64,000 bases of DNA from contig KL647305.1 of assembly GCA_000727475.1 (NCBI GenBank), positions 1,786,030 through 1,850,029 on the forward strand, written 5' to 3'. This DNA comes from Sarcocystis neurona (Eukaryota; Apicomplexa; Conoidasida; Eucoccidiorida; Sarcocystidae). A program made the translations under genes and the position numbers. Shown one piece after another: positions 38,082-48,200 of this stretch (its first letter is position 1; each line of letters starts with the position of its first letter). Below the pieces are notes generated by a model that was not told the DNA's origin, did not search any database, and was given only the letters and a program-made list of their open reading frames with translations.

Positions 38082-40726
38082 ATGACGCACGTTATTCGTT
38101 CTCTTGTGCTATACTTCGCGCATATCTGTTTCTGTTCTTCCGTATCAGAGGGGACATCGCCGCCCCCGTCGACAGCGCCGGTCTGCGATGTCGCGGTTGA
38201 CTCCGCTATCTGCTTGAATGGTGGCCAGAAGGTTCTGCTCCCGCACGCACAGCAATATGGTAACGAGCAACTCTAAGCATTCCTTTCCATGTTTCAGTGA
38301 ATTTTCACGCTGTTGCGCGAGTCTATTTTTGCTTGTGACACTTGTAGGACTCGAACTGTATCTGGATTTCGAGAGCATCAGGCCACTTGACGAAAGTGGA
38401 AGGCGAAATCATGCCTCAGGCGAAGCGATGGCAGCTGCCGGAATCAGCGGTGGCAGCTCAGCACTCTTCCGAAATAATTACGTATATGTCCCTCACAGTG
38501 AAAGCTTTGAGTCCGCGGACTTCAGTTACACCTTCTTTTTATATGTGCTTGAAGACTCCATCTCGCGGTAAAAGGCGGATATTTTGCCTTCCACTCGTGC
38601 GGGCTGCTTAACAGTTTCAGACGTTTGTACACACGCGCAGGCGCACATGCCCGACTTGCGGAAGTGAAACTGCGTAGATGTGACGTGCTGTCAAGTGTGC
38701 GCCCGGGTACTTTTTCATGCGCGAATATGAATATATAGTACCCTTTGCCTTGAACAGAAATACTAATGCGGCCCACGACCAGTACTGCCCAATCATACAC
38801 AAAGTGAGGTACCTCTATTTGGTCTGACACAACATGTGCGTGAATGAGAATCTACATCAGACTAGTTGAAACAAATTTTTTTGTTGTTTTTTGACATATG
38901 TTCAGGGCATAATGAGGGAGGATGTGCAGGAGGCCGCACCCGCTATTCTTGTAAATCCGCGGGTAAAGTTTCCGTAGACACGCGCTTCTCCCACATATGG
39001 AAACGTCCACGTCCGAATACGCCTGTGTATGCATACAGGTGTCTTTATCCGTGTGTGTGTATCTGCCGGTGCACAAGAGATTCGTCACCATCAAAATATA
39101 TGTGTGTACACTTGTTTTCAAAACCCGATAATTTTGCTACGCTTTGTCCTGCAGGACGGACGAATAAAAGTGGTTGTGGCTACGGCTTCAAGTCTTGGAA
39201 GTCGTAAGGTCTTACTGGGACCATTTTGAGCACTATAGTACTGCAACTCTGGTTTCAGCGGGTGAAGAAATGTTGAGCAACTCCAGACTGCGTCCTCACC
39301 AGTGGTATCACGTGGCAGGTGGGCACGGCGTCTAAATTCGTGATGATGCTGCCTACTTACACTTTTTTATGCAGTCGAACGAATACACGTAGTTCTGGTG
39401 CGCTCCAGGCCACTCAGAGTTTTTCTCACCGTGTATTATATCACAGCAATATCTCCCAGTGTACGCATGTGAACAGTATAGCTCTGCACAACCGGTGCAC
39501 ACGGCAGGCCTCACCTACCCTTGTGATGGACCGCTCCACCAACGGAGCGGTCGATCGAACACCATGATGCTGATAACACTATCCACGGTCTCCCCCCATA
39601 GTAGCTCAAATTCCGCCCCCAACCACCTTTGTATGCAGTCGTCCGCCACATGACTCGAGTGCGCCTGTACGTGGACGGCATCTTAGACTCTACTTTCGTC
39701 ACTCAAGGTGCGACTTTTTCGGCGTCAGTTCCTTTTATTTTCGAAACGTAGGCCAGTTTCCAAACTGCAGAATCTCTCACTATAACCCCACGTTCGCACT
39801 TTCAACAGTAATCACCTAAAGGGAGTAATTCAGAAGAGGACACGTGTCCACAAGAACCCATTTTTTCCACTGTACAGGCACAACAAGAACGAATGATCTC
39901 CCAATCTACATTGGTGGAGCACCGTACTCAGAAGAAGTGTGCGACTTTCCAGTTCTCCTTGATGAACTACGCGAATATTCTTACGTATGAGCCGCGAGTG
40001 CACAATTAACGCCTCGTCTACCTTCTACACTTGATGCGCGCGTCTTTACGATCGACCAGGCAATTGGCAGAGACCAAATTCAGGCAGAAGGTGAATGAAC
40101 AAAAACTGAAGGATGCAAGACGAAAGAACACAAGTCAACACACAAAAGACTCCCACATACGACATGTGTGCACGCGCATACACACGCATACAGACACCCA
40201 CACCTTCTTATGCTCGAGGATAAAAACAGTTCTCTTTTATAGCATCAATAGCCCTGAACGGCATCGAGCCCTCCTTTATCCATATTGGCTGCATCGACTG
40301 CAAGTCAGTTGTTTTCAGTTACGCCTTGCTGGGCATCAAAGTGAAAGCAGAATACGGACAGCATTAATTTTTGGAGTATATCTTTTCGCCAATGCTTATG
40401 TCTGACTTCGTATACACTGATGTGTACAACTATGTAATAGTTCGGTACTGCGTAAAAGTGGCCTACACGAACTCAAATTTTGCAGCAAAGATGAGGCCTC
40501 TACTGCTTGTCCTGACGGGTACCATCTCTGCGGTAAGAAGTAAACGAATCGTACTTTTTTCCCTCTCCCACCCGAGTGCACCTGCTTACACCTTGTTGCA
40601 GATAAACTGGAGCTTTACATAGGCGGATATCACGTGGCCAGGAAACTTTCTCTGGGCACGACCCTTGTTGCGGCGGGATCCGCCACACCAGCCAAAGGGA
40701 CCGCACTTTGCTGCGCAGATATGTAG
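38082..40726 (+). CDS. Secreted LamG/pentraxin-like lectin-domain protein, 11 exons
   Basis: Exons: 38082-38259, 38348-38567, 38917-38962, 39155-39203, 39259-39318, 39639-39707, 39878-39984, 40060-40090, 40243-40303, 40486-40532 and 40602-40726. Phases agree throughout and give 330 codons plus TAG. Residues 1-22 look like a signal peptide (hydrophobic SLVLYFAHICFC). A LamG/concanavalin-like fold follows: LELYLDFES and RNNYVYVPHS early on, then QWYHVAVVR (179-187), RLYVDG (193-198), PIYIGG (216-221), LLDELREY (234-241) and AIGRDQIQAE (244-253). These are the usual order of strands in the family. A Cys module closes the protein: GCIDC (269-273), ACPDGYHLC (281-289), GGYHVAR (297-303) and ALCC (324-327). 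LamG modules occur in apicomplexan secreted adhesins; a role in adhesion or the oocyst wall is inference. The acceptor of exon 3 is the weakest (38906 is the alternative). No transmembrane segment follows, so it is probably soluble. Confidence 0.8.
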
Positions 40727-42007
40727 ACATGAATTCTTCATAGCAGACACTAGAATACGCCCTGCAGAGCTTGTACCGAAGATAAGGCTATCATTAATCC
40801 ACAGACTCCTTTTGAGAAATAGTGAAAAAGTAACAGTCACGCGTATGTACACCTCGGCGAAAACGGGCACGCGCACCATCGATCTATTCAGATCGCGGCG
40901 CCTGTTGAAGAGGGCAACAAGTGCGTATCTCCGTGTACCTTATTCAGGCTGTACTAACACTGTTACCGGAAGCAGCAACTTTATTTCCAGCTGAGGAATA
41001 GAGTATACGGAACACGAAGCACGTTGAAACGTAGAACACACACTTGTGAATTACGCGTCAGTCGATGTTTACTTAGCTATCATGTAACGCTTATTCAAAA
41101 GCTGCACCAGTTCCTGTCCGTGAGACCTCCGCTTCTCTGTACTGACACTTACTACGGAAGATTACTACGGGTTAACTGTCTTAAGAGTTCACCTCAAACA
41201 TGCTAGTTCCTTTTGTGAGTAAACTTTGGCACGCATGAAGGGAGCACTGACGTAGCACTGCACGTCCATCAGCGTGGTGAACCCTGAGGGCAACAGGGCT
41301 CAAACGCGACAAAACTTCAGCTGCATTGGGAAAGGTCTGACACAGGCAGAGATATACAAACCGACACACAGGGGACCGTGACATGCGGAATGCCAGAGTG
41401 GGCGCATCAAAACAAACTTCTGAGAGAAACATCCAATCTATACGAGATACGGGCCGCACAGCGGTACCACTTGACTAGAAAGCCAGTTGTACATATAACT
41501 GGCAACAGAGTAAAACATGCAAACACAGTTCACCAGAACAAATAATAAGAGGAACTGTCTCCAACAACGCATACGTATGCATAGTATGCGTGTCTAAGCA
41601 TTCGTGTGTAGACGTGTCAGTCGCCGAGCACCGAATGCTTCGACATGTATCTCGAGATATAGACGTATTCAGCTCACATTGAGTTGTTCAAGATGAAAAA
41701 GGGTGTGAACGCACGTGAAGTGTCGTAACTCTGCTTATCGTTCGCTCTGAACATCTCAGACAGTCTAGTCCTGTCCAGATTCAGGACGACGCACTGGAAA
41801 AACGTTCTGCGGTATCAGAGTTATATTGACAGCGCACACTTTTCTCGAAAGCCGTCTGTCCATTTTTACAAAAGAAAATTAAATACTGGCCGTTTGGTGT
41901 GCCACCTCGTGCACGCGCACCGCTAACTCCTTGCAGCGCAGTTCAGTCCTGCGTTAGTAGCACGGCTGTCAGGTGCAGCGCTCTTCAAAGTTGAAAGATT
42001 TTACAGA
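40727..42007. other. Intergenic, repeat-poor; nothing recognised
   Basis: This lies between the LamG gene and the next signal-peptide ORF. Open frames on both strands (plus 40727-40994, minus 41181-41459) show no family resemblance, and no splice-bordered exon can be defended. Confidence 0.4.
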
Positions 42008-43261
42008 ATGTGTAGGAGCTATCAGTTGTCCCTGGGATCTCGCGTAGTTCTCGTACTCCTTATAATTCCATTTTCCGTAACAAATTTCCCCATTCCATGA
42101 AACGTGGGGACAAATGTGGTCCCGACTAATACTTCATGCTACAATACCTACGCGAAGCTGTATCGCAAGGGCGAGCAGCAATACGTCTAACGTTGTATTA
42201 CTCTGCCACTATGAAGTTCAAACAACAGGCAGTGGTCATAAAAATAAAGTGTCCAGAGTCATCTCCGGGTCCGTACGCAGTGCTCTTATTCGCGGAAATT
42301 TCTAGGCGAAATTCCGAACATCGTCATTTTCATTCTTCCTGCCTCACGGGCGACAGCTCTTAGCACTGTCGTTACTACCGACCACACCCACAGCTACCTG
42401 GTGGCTTTAACGAGGAATTTCGTTACTCCTATCTTTCAAGTGTGTACTGCCTTCCCACGTTTCCTGCGTATCCCCGACGGGACGACACCGATCAACTATT
42501 TCGCTTCAAAGAGTTCGAGGTATTCGCCCACTCCTGTCCCTGAAGTGGCCACGTCCACCAGTGTCCAGAAGTGATAGATTCGCTTCACATTCAACTACTA
42601 CTGCGAGTGCTTGCTAAAAAAAAATGTCGTTTTCGGTTCACGCAGTCCTTCACGGACATACGGGGGCCTTGCTTAGAACGCATCCACAGCAGACGACGTG
42701 CCTGGCTGCTGTCACTGCCATACGCTTTGGCGGTGCAGTGTCATCGCAGTATCCTACAGGAGCGTTTCACAATAATCCAGCGTAGTATTCTTGGCAGTTG
42801 AAGTACCTGTAAAGTGGTGACTGGTCTGGTAGTGAATCTGGCAGTAGTTCTAGCCGTTTTTCCTTAAGATGCTTCACAGAGCTACTGTTCAGAGCGGTTA
42901 CTCTACACCGATTACACATCACAGGAAAATGGAAGTCGGACCAGCAGAGAGGTTATCAATATGTCTTGCTCCAGAAGGTGTGGCCACGCTGGTCACAATG
43001 TACTGATTAAAGTACTTGCTTCACAAGTGCGAGCCATAGAAACAGCCTTATTAGAAATACATACGGAGTTAGCGCGGGTGGGCATGCTAGTCCCAACAGT
43101 TTCCATGACGCTGTATCGAGGTAGTCCTACTACGAGAAGACGTCACGTGGTACGAAGACGTACACCGTCTTGCGTTTTTTTTAACGCAGACGGAGAAACT
43201 GCATCTCACAATAGAGGTCGTCCATTTGCTGGCTGCAATGGTCGTAATAGTGAACACGTAA
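42008..43261 (+). CDS. Unidentified small secreted or membrane-anchored protein, partial model
   Basis: An ATG at 42008 opens a 23-codon exon (42008-42076, donor TCC|GTAACA) that is a good signal peptide: MCRSYQ then a VVLVLLIIPFS core. Exon-like pieces follow. 42229 onward (AACAACAG acceptor) reads AVVIKIKCPESSPGPYA. 42394-42519 (CACCCACAG acceptor, TTCGAG|GTATTC donor) is open in two frames (LPGGFNEEFRYSYL... or YLVALTRNFVTPIF...). About 43005-43149 reads VRAIETALLEIHTELARVG. 43190-43261 (AACGCAG acceptor, TAA) reads TEKLHLTIEVVHLLAAMVVI and joins the previous piece in phase 0. The hydrophobic end could be a membrane helix or a lipid-anchor signal. Middle exons are ambiguous and I do not recognise the family. 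Confidence 0.45.
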
Positions 43262-45263
43262 ACCTGATGTAACGTTGCCTCCTAGAGGGGGAGGTCGACT
43301 AGCAGATTTGCATGCAGAGCCCCTGCTATGAAGCATGCGGGTGCATGCTCTGCGGTGTAGTTGGATTTCAAAAGTCGAATGTATCCTATATATAGTCCCC
43401 CCCCTCAGCGGGGTCTCTCTTAGTTTTTCCCTGCTGCACCTGTCAATACTTATTCCAAAGTATTTCTTTGACATTTGAGCAAGGTGACCACCCTGTTCTG
43501 CTGCTGGTGAGTCTGTCTTGCGTATATGTGGCGACTGTGTCGGGTCATCCCGTCGTTAGTTGCGATACACTCTTCCTTGGTTTGCCTTTGGATCTATTTC
43601 TCCTGCGCGTCCACTAAATAAACTTGCGTGCATTTTGTCTCAGCGCGTGGAATGCTTTGTACCATAGTCTGCGAAGAAGGAGGAGTGGGACTGCTTGTCG
43701 AGCGCATGCACAAAGGAGCATGCATCCACTCTAGTCCCATCGGTCAACATGATTACATACACCAGCGCTTAGACTGACGTGTCTATATCTACACGTCTAT
43801 ACGTGCAAGTGTGAGACTTGTCCTGGTACGCACACGGATTTTTCGCGACAGCCACGAAGTCGGCTACAGGCGTCTGTACGTTCTCTCTACGCGTATATAT
43901 CTGCGCATCTATACATATATGATTACGTTTTCAACTGTAAGTGGCATGCTGTACACTTTCTGAAGACAGCCTGTCTTTTCTGAAATACACGAACAGTTAT
44001 CCTTTTCGCTCTCTCTCTCCCTTCATGTGAGGAACCACCTAGGGTTTAGTCTCTCTGTACGTACGCATGGATATGCGAACACGTCCGTGTGTGAATTTAT
44101 CTGCGCGCACAAAGGTATAACGGCGTCTGCTGCAAGAAGCGCAGACGAGTGACAAGCGCTCTTTATGTTCGTGGCGATTCGGTCGAAGCAGTCTTCCGGT
44201 GTCTCCTGTTCTCACGAAGGCCAGCTCCCGTCCCCTCACCTCTTTTCAGAGCGGCAGCTGTCTCGTTGCGTACCTGGCTCCATGAATCCGTTCGACACGT
44301 AAATCACCCACATATGTACTTTGGACGTATGTCTGCACGTAACTAAAGTATACATATATATATACACTCATATGCATAAATGTATACTTGAAACCGAGTG
44401 TGTGCTGTTGCCACAGGCTGAGTTTGTGCCGCACCTGCATGTACATACGCACTGGTCGATTTTTCACTTGTGCATGTCGAGTATCGCCAAGAGGTATACA
44501 CACGCATATAGTAGCTGAAGGTTACTAGGACTTGCGTGTGTGTCGTCGCTACGTCTGTATATCGATACTGCAGTAGTGAGGTGCATAGGTGTGACTATAT
44601 ACACATCTTTACATATCAGCATGTATATATATATATATTTATGAATTTACGTACATGTATGTGGAGCGACACGAAGACAAAAGGAGTGGCATACACGGGC
44701 ACACTGCTTGATGCGTGCGCACCGTCTCTGTAAACGGTGGCCACGTAGCCCTGCTGGCGCGTGTGGGCAATGTTGTGTGTTTGTTACGCGGCAGGAGCAG
44801 CTTTTTTTGTAAGTCGGGGTGATTTCGACTGTCCTCCACAGGCCTCTTGAAGCCTGTCTTCCTCCTGCTCCGTCCCAGGGCTGCAGCAGCAGTGCGTGGA
44901 CCTGCAGGCTCAGGTGCTCTCCCTCTCTAGCACATATGTACATATATGGGCCTATGTCCACAACTTCGTGTACATAAACGGGTATGGGTGTGTGTGTGTG
45001 TGCTTGTGTATCTCCGCCTGCTTCTAGATATATTTGTGCACTCGCCAATATACGTACCTACAAGTATATATGTGTACTTTGCGTGAACATTTGGCCGTAT
45101 ATTCCTAGGTACGCATAGGGCTGCACAAGCGTATCTTTCTCTACAGGAATGTACGCATATATAAAGATAAATACGTGTAAAGGAGGAAGAAGTCTTTCTG
45201 CAACTTGGGTCTTTTTGTGTGCTCGTCTCGTGTGATTCGTCGCTTCAGGGGGCTACGGGGATC
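43262..45263. other. Intergenic; return to microsatellite-type DNA
   Basis: From about 43750 TATATG/ACGTGT microsatellites resume and continue up to the methyltransferase gene. A CTTCAG acceptor-like site just before 45247 and a CAG-rich patch near 44880-44915 (reading LQQQCVDLQAQVLSL) leave room for an upstream exon of the next gene, unproven. Confidence 0.4.
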
Positions 45264-48200
45264 ATGGAGAATTTTCATCGCCTAGCAGCAAGAGAAGAAA
45301 ATGCAGCAGCAGCGGCCGCATGCAGGTGGGAACGTGCAGCAGCGGCTTCAGCTGCTGCCGCGGCGTCTTCTCGTCCTTTGTTGCAACGCATTCCTGGTCG
45401 ATTTCTTGGATACTTACGAAGCAACCAAGCGGATCTCTCTCTTTACGAGGAGCCTGCTGCGGCCGCCGTGCCTCGCTACTTCGCACTCGTGTATCCCCCA
45501 CCTCCTTTGACGCGTGCTGCTGCTGCTGCAGCCACAGCAGCTGTCTCTCCAAGGACAGACGCAGAGCCCGCTGCCGCAGCCGCAGCTGCTGGTCTCGTAC
45601 AGCTGCTTTATCCAGCAGCTGCAGAAGCTTCCTCCACTTCTCCCTGTCCTCCGTCCCGTGCTGCTTCTCAGTTTCTTCCCCACTGTCCTGCTTCTTCCTC
45701 TTCTGCTGCTGCCGCCGGACCCGGTGCTCGTCCCACGCAGTGCGTCACGTGCGTCACGAGTAGGAGCAGATGCGCGCGAGGTGATTTACACGCCCAAGAG
45801 GATATGTGCATGGGTGGCAATTTTTGCAAGCAGGACACTACCGGCATGCAGGGAGCCAAGGGGTGCAAGCAGGACTACTGCTGCATGCCTTTGAGGACTC
45901 CTACACAGGATAAGAGGTGTTCGAGTTGTCGTCGGGGAGGGGCGCAGAAAATCGGGTGTACGCAGGACGGTAGAAAAAATATCCAGCACGGGGAGCTGCA
46001 CATGCAAGAGGCCTGTCGCCGCGTTCGGATGAGAACATGCGTGCGCATGCAGCAGCCGTTCCGGTCGCTATTCGAAGACGTGCCCTGTCTTGTTCACTCC
46101 CCCGTTTCTGCGGAGATTCATCAAACGAAGTCGTGTCTCTTTTTGCCTTCCTCTCGCGGCTGGTTGTCTGCTTCCAGCGACCCGTCTCCTTCGTGGCAAC
46201 AACAGCAGCTGTCCTCCTTCACACAGCAGCAGCGGCTTCAGCCGTCACAGCACCAGCTTCACGCGCCACACCAAGAGCAGCTGCGTGAGACGCAACACAA
46301 GCAGCAGCAGCGGCCCGTCTGCTCTTGCTGTTACCCGTGTTTTGCTGCTGCTGTCCTGCGATGCATGCAATACGAGTTGCAGCTCTTTGCTCCTCCTGCT
46401 GCCGTCTCCTGGCTGTTCGCTTGCCGCTCCTGCACTTCTCTTTCTTCGAGTTCTGTTCCTGCTGCTGCAGAGTCAAATCCTCTTTCTTCTGCAGTCCGTC
46501 CTTCCCGCCCCTCTTCATTTTCTTCTTCTCGTCTTCTCTCTCCTGTTTCTTCGGACGAATGGTGTCGCTGCTGCTGTGCGCATCGGCAGCGAGTGGACAA
46601 CGCAGCATCTGCGTTAGATGCTTCGCGTAGCGCGGTGCACGAAGGAAGTCGCGGGGCTGCTGCTGTCAAGCCTGACGAAGAATTCTCCGTAGAGGCAGCC
46701 GCAGAAGCAGGAAACCGGGCACCGCGTTTGGCAACAGCAGCTCCAGAAGCAGCTGCAGCTGGAATAACAACAGCGGGGAGCGATGGAGGAAGAGCGACAC
46801 GTCCCGAGCCAGAAATGACAGCAGCAGCTGCAAGAGAAGCACCAGAAACGGCAGCGACAGCAGCACAGACACTTGGGAGAGCAGCAGCAGCATTAGCAGC
46901 AGGAGCAGCAGCAGTAACGGCAGCACGAGGAGGAAGAGGAAGGGGACGAGGGGGAGCGTGTGCATTGGGAGACAGCGTTGCCCCCGCAGCAGCGACTTAC
47001 TCTTCTTTCCGCGCGATTTTCGCTCTTCCGGCTGGCGTCAGTCCTCGTGACTGTCTCCCATATAAACTAAATCTCATACATCCGCTTGATGCTGCTTCTG
47101 CTGCGTGCGTTGCCGCACTCCGTCCGAAGCCGGGAGACAGGATCTGCGACCTTTGCTGCGCGCCTGGGAATAAGTTGCTGCTGCTGGCGAGGGCTGTCAG
47201 GAACGAGAACCAGCAGGCCATGAAGGGGGCATCCCATCGGGATGCGTGTACGCTGCAGCAGGGAGTAGCAAGCCGTGCAAGCTGCAGCAGTGGAAGCAGC
47301 CAAGTAGCAGCAGAGAGTTGCCGGAGACTGGTATCTGCTGCTGCTGCTATGGAGGCTGCTCGAGGCGCTTCAAGAGCTGAAAAAGTCAGACACGCTGCAA
47401 CAGCACCGACAGACGGAGGCACCGCAGCAGCAGGAACAAAAGGTTTAGCGGCAGCAGCAGATGCAGTAGGAACAGGGGAGACGGCAGCAGCAGGGACAGC
47501 AGCAGACGCAGCTGCGGCCAAAGAAGGAGTAGCACGAGAAGAAACAGCAGACACAGAAGCAGCAGCAGCAGCGGAGCAGCAGACGGAGATGGGACAAGCG
47601 GCAGGAGGAGGGGCAGCGGCAGCGGCAGTAGACCGCGAAGAAGAGGCAGCGGCAGTCCGAGCTGCAGGAGAAAGACAGAGTGGATTTGTCGTTGGGGTCG
47701 ATGGACGCAGAGAGCGCGCGCACCTTTGCAGGAGAATAGTCAGGAAATATGGCGCGACGAACGTGCTGCTGCTGCTGCAGGATGGCCGCCTCTTCGACGG
47801 CAGCTGCACGTGCAGCACTTTCTCTTCGGAGCCGAAAAGCGGCAGATGGTCGCAGCGGAGGCAACAGACCGAAGAGCAGCTGCCGCAGGAAGAAAAGGAG
47901 GAGGAGGAAGAGGAACTGCTGCTGCAGGACCTGGAGGAAACGGAACAACAGCAGGATGTAGAGGAGCAGCAACAGGTGGAGGGAAGCAAGCAGCAGCAGC
48001 AACAGCCGGAGGAAGAGGCGGTATTCGAATGGTGGGAGAAAAAGGAGCAGGAGGACGTCGAGATGCAGCCGCGGCAGCAAGGAAGCATGCACCACGAGGA
48101 AAAGGCGCAGAAGGACGACTGCCTGCATCACGGATGGGGGCAAAACGACCCAGTGTCGATATTTCATTCGCAGCAGCAGAGGGCGCGAAGTGAGAAGCAA

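Noticed and set aside
42008..43261. Assignment to the p24/GOLD or Eimeria SAG surface-antigen families
   Set aside because: Signal peptide and hydrophobic end fit in outline, but the diagnostic C-terminal motif of p24 and the Cys pattern of SAG proteins are not visible.
44038..44046. Single TAGGGTTTAG-like telomere motif
   Set aside because: Only one copy; no tandem array, so not a telomere or an interstitial telomeric repeat.
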